Of a stretch of 64,000 bases of DNA, positions 32,345-42,371 are shown one piece after another. Position numbers and translations under genes: made by a program. The notes below the pieces were generated by a model. The model did not search any database. It saw only the letters and a list, made by a program, of their open reading frames with translations, and was not told the origin of the DNA. Each line of letters starts with the position of its first letter. Position 1 is the stretch's first letter. Source of the stretch: Ziziphus jujuba (Eukaryota > Streptophyta > Magnoliopsida > Rosales > Rhamnaceae); NCBI RefSeq assembly GCF_031755915.1, contig NC_083389.1, forward strand, positions 25,481,001-25,545,000, in the 5' to 3' direction.

Positions 32345-33954
32345 ATGATAATTGATACGACAGAAGTACAAGATATCAATTCTTTTTCTAGATTGGAGTT
32401 TTTAAAAGAGGTCTACGGAATTATATGGGCCTTTATTCCTATTTTTACTCTTGTATTGGGAATCACAATAGGCGTACTAGTAATTGTATGGTTAGAAAGA
32501 GAAATATCTGCAGGACTGCAGCAACGTACTGGACATGAATACTCTGGCCCTTTAGGAGTTCTTCAAGCTCTAGCAGATGGGACGAAACTTCTTTTCAAAG
32601 AAAATCTTCTTCCATCGAGAGGAGATACTCATTTATCCAGTGTCGGACCATCCATAGCAGTCATACCAATTTTAGTAAGCTATTCAGTAGTTCCTTTTGC
32701 CTATCACCTTGTTTTAATGGATCTCAATATCGATGTTTTTTTATGGATTCTTATCCGCCGATTAAATAATGACTTTTGGGAACCAAATAATCCCTTTTTT
32801 TGATTTTGTAAGCCTCCTTTTTTCAAAAACAGAAAGAAGAATAGGAACGAAAAAAAGAAAGGAATACAAAAGAATAAACAAGATATTTTTTATTCTTTTT
32901 TTCTTATATCCAGATTATATCGATACAATTCATGTCATAATTCATGAATTAATGTTTCTGTTTCATAAGTGAAAATGATGGGTTATTGATTTTTTTTACA
33001 CGGAGTATTTTATTGAAGAATCAAGTTATTACTCAAATTTAAATGATTATGGAAATTTTTAGAAAAAGGATGAGATCAATTCAGAAGTATTTTATTTATT
33101 TATTATTAATTCAACTGATTAATTTATTAAATTAATAATAAATTGAATTCTTTATTATTAATTATTACTATTAATTATATTAATTATTATTGTTTTAATT
33201 AAAATTTATTAAAACATAACAGACAAAATTCAATTGGTCTAATGTTGGACCGTATTATAGATTTGAATCTTATCTATCGTATAACCAAGTATTGCAAGAT
33301 AAGAGGACTCGGTCCTTATATTTTTTTATGGCCCTTCAGGAGCCATATGAGGTGAAAATCTCATGCATAGTATTGGAATAGCAATGGAAACAATGATGGT
33401 ACCGCCGACTGTGATTATCTAATAGTTCAAGTACAGTTGATATAGTTTAGGTGCAATCAAAATATGGTTTTTGGGGATAGAATTTGTGGCATCAACCTAT
33501 AGGGTTTATCGTTTTTCTAATTTCTTCCCTAGCAGAATGTGAGAGATTGCCTTTTGATTTACCAGAAGCAGAAGAAGAATTAGTAGCAGGTTATCATACC
33601 GAATATTCGGGGATAAAATTTGGTTTATTTTATGTTGCTTCCTATCTAAAGCTATTAGTTTCATCATTATTTGTAATAGTTCTTTACTTGGGTGGTTGGA
33701 ATATCTCTATTCCGTATATATTTCTTTCGAAGCTTTTTGAAATAAATCAACAATATGAGGTTTTTGGGGTGACAATTGGTATCTTTATTACATTAGCTAA
33801 AACTTATTTGTTTTATTTCATTCCTATCGCAACAAGATGGACTTTACCTAGGCTAAGAATGGACCAGCTGTTGAATCTTTGATGGAAATTTCTTTTACCT
33901 ATTTCTCTCAGTAATCTATTATTAACCACTTCTTTCCAACTCTTTTCATTGTGA
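32345..33954 (+). pseudogene. ndhA: ndhA pseudogene (two exons), copy 1
   Basis: NdhA is a membrane subunit of the plastid NDH complex. Exon 1 starts [14 protein letters not shown] and runs through [20 protein letters not shown] to about 32750, then jumps straight into intron sequence, so the exon 1 end, the 5' splice site and the first part of the group II intron are deleted (present in copy 2 at about 54066-54762). Exon 2, 33418-33954, has [20 protein letters not shown] and ends TCATTGTGA; it carries a TAG near 33450. Membrane segments are still readable in both exons. Confidence 0.94.
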
Positions 33955-34034
33955 AGGAATATGATATTCTATATTCACAACTTGGCTTAATCAAGAGAAA
34001 TAAACAAGCATCAAATTATTCATATATTCACAAT

Positions 34035-34525
34035 ATGTTCCCTATGGTAACTGGGTTTATGAATTATGGTAAACAAACAGTACGAGTTGCAAGGTACATT
34101 GGTCAAAGTTTTGTGATTACCTTATCCCATGCAAAACTGTTCAATATCCTTATGCAAAATTAATCACTGTGGAGCATTTTCGCAGTCGAATCCATTTTGA
34201 GATTGATAAATGTATTGCTTATGAAGTATGTGTTCACATGTGCCCTATAGATTAACCCGTTGTCGATTGGAAATTGGAAACTAATATTCGCAAGAAACGG
34301 TTACTTAATTACAGTATTGATTTTAGAATCTGTATATTTTGTGGTAACTGCGTTGAGTGTTGTCCAACAATTTGTTTATCTATGACTGAAGAATATGAAC
34401 TTTCTACTTATGATTGTCATGAATTAAATTATAATCAAATTGCTTTAGGTCGTCTATGAATATCAGTAATTGACGATTATACAATTCTCACAATTTTGAA
34501 TTCGCCTCAAATAAAAAATAAGTAA
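34035..34525 (+). pseudogene. ndhI: ndhI pseudogene, copy 1
   Basis: NdhI is the 2x[4Fe-4S] ferredoxin-like subunit of the plastid NDH complex. Starts [20 protein letters not shown], then a deletion and frame change after LSHAK. The first cluster motif is damaged (CIAYEVC instead of CIACEVC). The second, [13 protein letters not shown], is kept in the open segment 34274-34459. A TGA replaces the proline codon after ALGRL. It follows ndhA by about 80 bases, as in the ndhH-A-I-G-E cluster. Confidence 0.94.
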
Positions 34526-34868
34526 CTCCTTTGATTCAAGAAAATTTTCGAATTACTAAGTACTAAGGTTCCTTTCATTTTGTTTCGTCATACCCTACAA
34601 ATCCCAACTATTCGTTACTTGGTAATAATCACGTCTTAATTTGGATTGAAAATCGAGTAATTAATGTCTATATAATTATTTTGAAATCTTTCACTCAGAT
34701 AAAGAATGACATTAGTCCAATAACTGTACCCACAATAATTCACATCCCCGAGGATTTCATTCAATTAGGAATTGATTATAAATCATAAAAATAAAAAAAA
34801 AAATTCTGGTTGGCTCTCAATAAGGTGATGAAAAAAATTTCGAATTTTTATCTCTTTTTTTACATATA
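34526..34868. other. ndhI-ndhG spacer, copy 1
   Basis: AT-rich plastid spacer; its counterpart is 56551-56916. Nothing coding seen. Confidence 0.7.
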
Positions 34869-35400
34869 ATGGATTTGCCTGAACCAATACATGATTTTCT
34901 TTTAGCCTTTTTGGGATCAGGTCTTATATTAGGAGGTATAGGAGTAGTATTATTTACCAACTCAATTTTTTTTGCTTTTTCATTGGGACTTGTTCTTGTT
35001 TATATATCCTTATTCGATATTCTATTAAACTCTTATTTTGTAGCTGCGGCACAACTCCTTATTTACGTGGGAGCTATAAATGTTTTAATCAGATTTGCTA
35101 TGATGTTCATGAATGGTTTACAATATCACAAAGATTTTAATCTTTGGACAGTTAGGGATGGGATTACTTTACTGGTTTGTACAAGTATTTTGGTTTTACT
35201 AATGAGTACTATTATGGATACGTCATGGTACGGGATTATTTGGACTACAAGATCAAACCAGATTGTAGAGTAAGATTTGATAAGTAATAGTCAACAAATT
35301 GGAATTCATTTATCAATAGATTGTTTTTCTTCCCTTTGAATTCATTTCGATAATTCTTTTAGCTGCTTTGATAGGTGCAATTGTTGTGGCGCGCTAGTAA
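34869..35400 (+). pseudogene. ndhG: ndhG pseudogene, copy 1
   Basis: NdhG is a membrane subunit of the plastid NDH complex. Starts [18 protein letters not shown] and stays open for 134 codons with clear hydrophobic helices ([15 protein letters not shown] and [15 protein letters not shown]). A frameshift then hides the C-terminus, which resumes out of frame ([15 protein letters not shown]). The last codon before the original TAA is TAG where CAG is expected, a C-to-T change. Confidence 0.94.
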
Positions 35401-35645
35401 TAAATTGTAAATCTATAAAATTAGCAACAGCAATCCAAATGAAACTTCAATATGTGTTATCACATCTATTACTCTTCAGCTCTCATTAAAGATTGTTTAT
35501 ATTGAAAATATAAATTCTTTTATTAGATATATTACCAATCTAATTATTTGTTCCGTACCTTTAGATTCTAGTCAATTGAATCCGTTGAATTGTTGTTCAC
35601 ATTATATTGAAATAAATCAAAATTTAATTGATAAGGAGTTGGTCA

Positions 35646-35951
35646 ATGATGCTCGAACATGTATTTGTTTTTAGTGACTCCTTATTTTCTATCGGTATCT
35701 ATGGATTGATCACAAGCCTTAGTATGGTTAGAGCCCTTATGTGTCTTGAACTTATACTGAATGTGGTTAATATAAATTTTGTAACATTTTCTGATTTTTT
35801 TTATAGTCGCCAATTAAATGGCAATATTTTTTCAATTTTTATTATACCTATTGCAGCCACTGAAGCAGCTATTGGACCGGCTATTGTTTCATCCATTTAT
35901 CGTAATAGAAAATCAACTCGTATTAATCAATCAAATTTGTTGAATAAGTAG
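35646..35951 (+). CDS. ndhE: ndhE-like open frame, copy 1 (uninterrupted)
   Basis: NdhE is a NuoK-type membrane subunit of the plastid NDH complex. This copy keeps an unbroken frame of 101 codons plus stop, the normal family length: [20 protein letters not shown] through [17 protein letters not shown] to NLLNK and TAG. I start at 35646 rather than at an in-frame codon 18 bases upstream because the former is the conserved ndhE start. Substitutions in normally conserved sites ([20 protein letters not shown]) suggest unselected drift. As a nuclear copy without a transit peptide it is probably not functional. Confidence 0.85.
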   Translation: MMLEHVFVFSDSLFSIGIYGLITSLSMVRALMCLELILNVVNINFVTFSDFFYSRQLNGNIFSIFIIPIAATEAAIGPAIVSSIYRNRKSTRINQSNLLNK

Positions 35952-36195
35952 CATTAATCATAGAAATTTAAATATTCATAAATTCAAATTAGCATGTATT
36001 ATACATAATGTATGATCATGTTTGAGAAAAAGTAAGAAATCAAAGTATCTTGGCTCCTTTACATGAGTCGATCTAGAAGTAGATTGATTCAAAAAATTCT
36101 GGTAAATCATTGATTCATCTGGTGTCTAAATATATCATTTATTTATAAATTTACTAGATCGAAAATTTAGAATGTTCAAAAAATTTATAGATCCA

Positions 36196-36441
36196 ATGTC
36201 ACATTCAGTAAAGATTTATGATACGTGTATAGGATGTACTCAATATGTCCGAGCCTGCCCCATGGATGTATTAGAGATGATACCTTGGGACAGGTGTAAA
36301 GCTAAGCAAATGGCTTCTGCTCCAAGAATAGAGGACTATGTCAGCTGTAAAAGATGTGAATCCGCCTGTCCAATGGATTTCTTTAGTATTTGAGTTTATT
36401 TATGGCATGAAACAACTAGAAGTATAGGGCTAGCTTATTGA
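36196..36441 (+). pseudogene. psaC: psaC pseudogene, copy 1
   Basis: PsaC binds the FA and FB [4Fe-4S] clusters of photosystem I on the stromal side. Full length of 81 codons, but ligands are lost: [12 protein letters not shown] has Cys to Tyr, and [15 protein letters not shown] has Cys to Tyr plus Gly to Ser. A TGA replaces an Arg CGA codon near 36391. The rest, to TTRSIGLAY, is recognisable. It shares the changes RTEDC to RIEDY with copy 2. Confidence 0.96.
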
Positions 36442-36571
36442 TACATTTCAAAAAACCTTACTTGAATATATATATTTTTTTCACCAACAAAATCCCGCGC
36501 TCAAAATAATATATTTTATTTTATATTTTTGAGCACGGGTTTTTCTGGTCCAAGTGTATCTTGTTTTTACC

Positions 36572-37427
36572 ACGAATGATTTTTCTTAGTTAACGATAGT
36601 TGTAGTTTTGCCAATATCCGTAGGTTCTTTAATTTTCTTTCTCCCTAATAGAGGGAATAAGGTAACTGGGTGGTATATTATTTGTATATGCATAATAGAA
36701 CTCCTTCTAATAACCTGTACATTTGGGTATCATTTCCAATTGGACGATCCATTAATCCAACTTACAGAGAATTATAAATGGATCCATTTTTTTTTTTTTT
36801 ATTATAGGAGATTGGGAATAGATGGAATTTCTATAGGACCTATTTTACTAATAGGATTTATCACTATTTAGCTACTTTAGTGGCTCGGCCGGTTACTTGA
36901 GATTCCCAATTATTCCATTTCTTGATGTTAGCAATGTATAGTGGTCAAATAGGACTATTTTCTTCTCAAGACCTTTAACTTTTTTTTCATCATGTGGGAG
37001 TTAGAATTAATTCCAGTTTATCTACTTCTATCCATGTGGGGCAGAAAGAAACGTTTGTATTCAGCTACAAAATTTGTACACTGCAAGAGTTTCTATTTAT
37101 TTATTAATAGGAGTTCTAGGTATTGTTTTATATGGTTCTAATGGACCAACATTGAATTTTGAAACATCAGCTAATCAATCGTATCTTGTAGCACTGGAAA
37201 TCATTTTTTATATTGGATTTTTTATTGCTGTTGCTGTCAAATCATCGATTATATGCTTACATACATGGTTACCAGACACCCATGGATAGGCACATTACAG
37301 TACTTGTATGCTTCTAGCTGGAATATTATTAAAAATGGGAGCCTATGGAGTGTTTCGAATAAATATGTAATTATTACCTCACGCTCATTCTACCTTTTCT
37401 CCTTGGTTGATCATAGTAGGCACAATT
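36572..37427 (+). pseudogene. ndhD: ndhD pseudogene 5' part, copy 1
   Basis: NdhD is a proton-pumping membrane subunit of the plastid NDH complex. Begins at ACG (36572-36574), the edited start codon known for this gene, with later blocks [20 protein letters not shown] and [20 protein letters not shown]. Stops and frameshifts are frequent; the tryptophan after the start is TAG. Element C cuts the gene at 37427 with duplication CAATT. Continues at 43424. Confidence 0.94.
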
Positions 37428-38430
37428 TGATGCGAACCCGCCCGAGCTCACACCATCGACAACTCGCTGGGGTACTGATCCGATACGAATGAAGTCTGGA
37501 CCGATCACTAGGGCTCAAGTTAAGAGGTTTAAGGATAATCTTGCTGCCTTTATCCAGAGAATAATTCCTTCTCAAAAAGGCTTGTCCATACCTGAAGATA
37601 AAAGACCTGTTTTAAGTATCCAAGTGGTGGAAGCTGATACATCGGATACCCATACATCGGACATTTTATATCGGACACCCTTGCCTCAGACATCTAGTCT
37701 CGAACTTCGGACATCGGATGTAACTTAGCTCGGACAGACATCAGTTAACTCGGATAGGCCATAAGTTAGCTCGGACATCAGGCGGACATAAGTTAGCTCG
37801 GACATCAAGCGGACATAAGTTAGCTCGAACATCAGGCAGATATAAGTTAGCTCGGTTGAAGACATAATTCAGCCTAGATGTCAAAGTCAACTCGTTACCT
37901 AATTTGCGATTGACTTTATTTCTTTTTGGGTTTTTATTTAATTATTTAATGGACAAATAACTTTAGGAAGGTTTTTATTTTATTGTAAATTAATTCCTAA
38001 TTTAACATAAAGGAATTAATTAATCAAAATTAGATTAGGAAAGGAAGTATAGTGGCGGCCAACTAGGTTTCTTTATGTGTGTGGCCGGTTTTTCCTAGGG
38101 TTTTTAGGGTTTATTTTGTTTCTTTCAAAGCCTATTTAAAGGCTTATTTTTTCAATAAGAATACAACTTTGATTTGATTAAGAAAATACTTGTGAGATTA
38201 ATTATCTCTTTGTTCTTTGAGAACACCTAAAACACCATTAGAGAATTGGTTGTTTTAGCTTGATTTATCAATAGGTTTTCCATTCCCTATTGTGGCGTCT
38301 ACATTATACCAAGGTTTCTAACCATAGGTTGGTTAGGGGTTGAGGTCCATTCCATTAGAACTTGAACTTAATTAAAGATCCGGGCTAATATAATACGGGT
38401 TTAGGAGCAGGTCGTCCTAGGTTCGTATCA
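37428..38430 (+). repeat. Element C 5' LTR
   Basis: 1,003-bp LTR from TGATGCGAACCC to GTTCGTATCA. It holds a tandem array (37722-37858) with six TTAGCTCGG-like units. Both ends resemble A and B, but the middle does not. Confidence 0.94.
37722..37858 (+). repeat. Tandem array in element C 5' LTR
   Basis: Six degenerate units of about 20-27 bp built on AGTTAGCTCGGACA followed by GACATC or GGCGGACATA. The matching array in the 3' LTR has ten units. Confidence 0.85.
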
Positions 38431-38432
38431 TT

Positions 38433-38444
38433 TGGTATCGGAGC
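38433..38444 (+). other. Element C primer-binding site
   Basis: TGGTATCGGAGC two bases after the LTR; one change from the initiator methionine tRNA complement. Confidence 0.88.
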
Positions 38445-39432
38445 TAAATTTTGTTCAGGTTTGATCTATCTTTATTTGCTTTATTTATTTTTGTGTTAAT
38501 CTACAATTTTAGCATTAGGTTAAGGTTGCTTCTATCATCATACACATTCTGCATCTTAAAAAAAAAAAAAAAAGTGGTTGCTCCAACATGAAAAAAAAAA
38601 AGAAAGAAAAAAAAAACTGCACATTTGTGTTTATTTGGAGGTCACAGGTTTGGTGAATTTTTGGAGTTGGAATTGCAAATTTGTTGTTTTTTCTTGCTAC
38701 TGCAGTTGTGTCTAATATTCAGTAAGTGAAAAAAAAAAAGAGAAAAAAAAAAAAGAAGAAGAAAGCCGAATATAAAAATCTATGTATATATATATATATC
38801 GGTTTGTTGAAAATTGGTGTTGAAGTTTGTTGCTGGAAATTTCTTGTAACTGCTGATTTTTTGATTATTTATTCCATATTTGGAGTTTCTGGAGAGTTAT
38901 TTTTACTGCTGGATAATCGAGTTTGAGTGCTAAATTATTTGGATTAAAATTAGTTAAAGGAATTGATACAAAACTTGAATTACAAGAACAACAACCAACA
39001 CTTCTCTATATTTTTGTTCAATTTGATTCTTGTTCGTATTCGAATTTCTTTTCCTGGAATTTTATTCTTGAACTCATAATCTACTACCATCTAGTGCAGT
39101 TTTCAAAAATTCCAAATATGTGTTTTCTTGTCTAGAAAGCCGAAAAATTAGGATTTGCTGGATTCTTTCGGTATTGCCTACCTTTTTGCTTACTGTTTGT
39201 TGATAAGTTTAATTAAAACATACTAGTGATCTAATTGCTGTTTTGTGGGTGTTTTAATTAGAATTTTGAGATAATTCATTGAGTGGAAAAAGGCAAGCGT
39301 GTGTGAGCATAAAAGAGGGTAAAAGCTGAAACTAGTGTGCAAACACGAGTGTCGAGTCCTCATTTGAGTGAAACACGTAAGAGAGTGAAATTGTAAGGTC
39401 TTATTTTATTTCTATTGCATTATTTTACTAAC
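38445..39432 (+). other. Element C leader
   Basis: About 1 kb with A-rich runs (38556-38573, 38589-38616, 38727-38752) and no significant frame. It is homologous to the leaders of A and B. Confidence 0.78.
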
Positions 39433-40623
39433 ATGACAGAATCAAGAATAAGGAGAGGAGATCCACCCTTGAGGATCAATGAGGAAGAGTCCGTAGCATT
39501 CCATGGCGATGCCCGAGCTACCGGGAGTGGAGACCAAGTGGACATGAAAGCTGTTTTGGAGCCAATACAGCGGGTTAGTGCTCAAGTTGAGCATGTGAAT
39601 CAAAGAATGGGAAGGCTAGAAGTTTCACAAGGAATGCCGAACACAAGAAATAGGCAAGAATTCCATGGAGGACGAGGCCGAGGACGAGGAGGTCGCAAGA
39701 GACCAAGAGAGGAATTTGATGAGGAGAATTTCGGTGGAGACTTTGAGGAAGGCATGGATGAAACCTTTGCTGTCCGAGAGAGAGCTGGCTGTGAAAGATA
39801 TAGGAGGGAAGATACAGATGATGATTTGGGAAATATCAAGGTTAGCATCCCATCTTTTATGGGTAAAAGTGATCCCGAAGCTTATTTGGAATGGGAAGAA
39901 AAAATGGAGATGATTTTTTACTGCCACAACTATTCAGAAGGTAAGAAGGTGAAGTTGGCAGCAATGGAGTTTGAACATTATGCACTCCAATGGTGGACCA
40001 ATGAGCAAAATACCAGAAGGAGAGTTGGTGATGATTTAATCTCGACATGGCGTCAAATGAAAGAAGCCATGAGGAAAAGGTTTGTGCCATCCCATTACCA
40101 TAAGTTGCTGCATAAAAGGCTTCAAACTTTGTTTCAAGAAAGTAGGTCCATGGAGGATTATTACAAAGAGATGGAGATGCTCATGATGAGGCTAAATATG
40201 AATGAGGATAGGGAGGCAACCATGGCAAGGTTTTTGGGTGGATTGAATCGTGATATAGCCAACCAAGTGGAACTTCAACAATATGTTAAATTGGAGGAGA
40301 TGCTTCATGTTGCCATAAAAATAGAAAATCAATTCAAGAGGAGGGGTACAAACTCACGGTTTGGAAGGGTTTCATATAGCGAGTGGACGAATTCAACTAG
40401 GTGGAAGAACAATCCAATGTTCGAGCCAAAGATAAAACCGAATCAAGATGAAGGAAGTGTTACTCGGCCAAAGAAAGATAATCAAGCCGACCATGTTCAA
40501 GCCCACAAATCTGAAGGTAATTCTGATCCTAAGCCTCCAAGTGCTAGAGATATTGCTTGCTTTAAGTGCAGGGTCGAGGACATACTGCCAAACAATGCCA
40601 AACTCAAAGAATCATGGTGCTGA
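39433..40623 (+). CDS. Element C Gag, open to the zinc knuckle
   Basis: A 396-codon Gag frame from MTESRIRRGDPPLRINEEES. Visible parts: an acidic N-terminus, a predicted helical stretch (VEHVNQRMGRLEVSQ), an Arg/Gly-rich stretch (GGRGRGRGGRKRPREEF), then the retrotrans_gag domain (SDPEAYLEWEEKMEM, RFVPSHYHKLLHKRLQTL, MARFLGGLNRDIANQVELQQ). A one-base deletion inside the zinc knuckle (CFKC, then shifted) ends the frame. It is the best preserved Gag in the window. I start at 39433 rather than six codons upstream because B starts there too. Confidence 0.93.
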   Translation: MTESRIRRGDPPLRINEEESVAFHGDARATGSGDQVDMKAVLEPIQRVSAQVEHVNQRMGRLEVSQGMPNTRNRQEFHGGRGRGRGGRKRPREEFDEENFGGDFEEGMDETFAVRERAGCERYRREDTDDDLGNIKVSIPSFMGKSDPEAYLEWEEKMEMIFYCHNYSEGKKVKLAAMEFEHYALQWWTNEQNTRRRVGDDLISTWRQMKEAMRKRFVPSHYHKLLHKRLQTLFQESRSMEDYYKEMEMLMMRLNMNEDREATMARFLGGLNRDIANQVELQQYVKLEEMLHVAIKIENQFKRRGTNSRFGRVSYSEWTNSTRWKNNPMFEPKIKPNQDEGSVTRPKKDNQADHVQAHKSEGNSDPKPPSARDIACFKCRVEDILPNNAKLKESWC

Positions 40624-41438
40624 AGGATAATAGAGAGTTGGAATCCGATAGTGATGAAGCTGAAATTGAGGACGAGCATGAAAAAAAAGAACTTGAAGAA
40701 GAAGCCGAGACACTACAAGCATCCAATGCTGAATTAAACTTGCTCTTTAGGAGAGTGCTTATTGCATACAAAGATGAGGATGAAATTCAAAGAGAGAACA
40801 TCTTCCACACCCGATGTGAAATTCAAGGTAAGATTTGTAGTATGATTATTGATAGTGGAAGTTGTACAAATGTAATTAGTAACATTGTAGTTGATAAATT
40901 AGGCTTAATAACTATTAAACATCCAGAACCTTATAGATTATAATGGCTTAATGATAGTGGTGAAAGAAAAGTGAATAAACAAGCCAAAGTAAAATTTAAT
41001 ATAGGCAGATATGAGGATGTAGTTTTATGTGATATTGTACCCATGATTGCTGGACATATACTATTAGGTAGACCATGGCAATTTGATAAAGATGCTACTC
41101 ATTTTGGTCAAGAAAATAGTATTGTTTTCAGGTTTAAAGGGAAGAAGGTCAAGCTGGAACCATTATCTGTTAAAGAGGTTTACAAAGACCAATTAAAAAT
41201 GCAACAAAGGAGAGAAGCCGAAAAGCTCAAGGAAAAAGCAATTATGGCACCAATGGCTTCAACATCCTTTCAAGGAGGTAAGATTGAGGTTGTTGATCAA
41301 GGTAAGGTTTCTAAGACTTATATTGAGTGGAAATATCAAAGAACAACCGAAAGAGAGGGGAAAGAAAGTGGCAAACCCGAGAGCTTGGAGAAGGAAGGGA
41401 AATCCGAAAGTTTGCGCCAATCCGAGAGAGAAAAATAA
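40566..41438 (+). pseudogene. Element C zinc knuckle and protease
   Basis: In the +1-shifted frame the knuckle continues as GRGHTAKQC. The protease shows [14 protein letters not shown] with the DSG motif intact, but a TAA replaces a CAA codon after PEPYRL (40941-40943). The second part (40971-41438) has [20 protein letters not shown] and ends at another stop in a Lys/Glu-rich linker. Confidence 0.9.
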
Positions 41439-41474
41439 AAAGAAAGAAAAGAAAGGTCAAGTAGCAACTTTTAT

Positions 41475-42371
41475 TTGAGTTTAGGGGATATTAATAAGGT
41501 TATTGAGTGTAAGAAACCTTTGCTAGTCATGATTTATAAAGAAAATTCTTTTAATGATCAAACTAACTTTGAAGAACTTGAATTGCCAAGTTCAATGATT
41601 TCTATTTTGAAGGAATTTAGAGATGTCTTCCCAAATGAAATTCCAAGTGGACAACCATCCAATCAAGAGGGAAAAGGTGAGCTTGCTGTCCAAGGTAAGT
41701 CTTCTAATACTCAGGTTGTGTGGAAAAATTTTAATAAAACCAAGAGTGGAAAATTTGGTGCAAAAGCCGAGAGTGAGGAAGGTGAGATGGCCGTGAGTGA
41801 GAAAGGAAAAGGAAGACAAGAAAGGAAAAATATAAATTTTTATCTTAGCTTTGGTGATGTTAATAAAGTAATTATGAATAAGAAATCATTGCTGACCATG
41901 AATTTTAAAGATACTTATTTAAAGATGTCTTTATTGCATATAACTTTATCTGTATTGTTGAGAGCTTTACTTAGTGGTAATTTGAAAATTTGGGAAATAT
42001 TGTTTGCTAACTTTAAAAAGTGTAATTTTTACCATAATGAGCATGTATGTCTAGATTTTGTTGTAATAGTGTTTGACCCAGAAGAATTGGTTTGGTTGCA
42101 CTTACGAAAGGAAAGGTTTCCCAAACAAAGAAAGTCAAAGCTTATGCCGCCTATGGATGGACTTTTTCAAGTTTTGGAGCCGAATAACAAGCATATCTAC
42201 AAGCTTGATTTACCGGGTGAGTATAACATGAGTGCTGCATTTAATATTACTGATTTATCTCCTTTTGCTGCAGGTGATGACTTCGATTTGAGGATAAACC
42301 CTTTTCAAGAGGAGGGGAATGATGCGAACCCGCCACGAGCTCACACCATCGACAACTCGCTGGGGTACTGA
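41475..42371 (+). pseudogene. Element C linker and integrase tail without RT
   Basis: A 298-codon open stretch: first linker, the pre-RT motif ILKEFRDVFPNEIPSGQP, then a second linker copy ([17 protein letters not shown] and [16 protein letters not shown]) and directly the integrase tail [37 protein letters not shown]. The junction after the pre-RT motif is at the same place as in element B. The frame ends inside the 3' LTR. Confidence 0.9.
42307..42319 (+). other. Element C polypurine tract
   Basis: AAGAGGAGGGGAA directly before the 3' LTR, identical to that of B. Confidence 0.88.

Noticed and set aside
37489..37728. 79-codon frame in the 5' LTR of element C (TRAQVKRFKDN)
   Set aside because: LTR copy of the pol C-terminal end, which is only used in the 3' LTR; not a separate gene.
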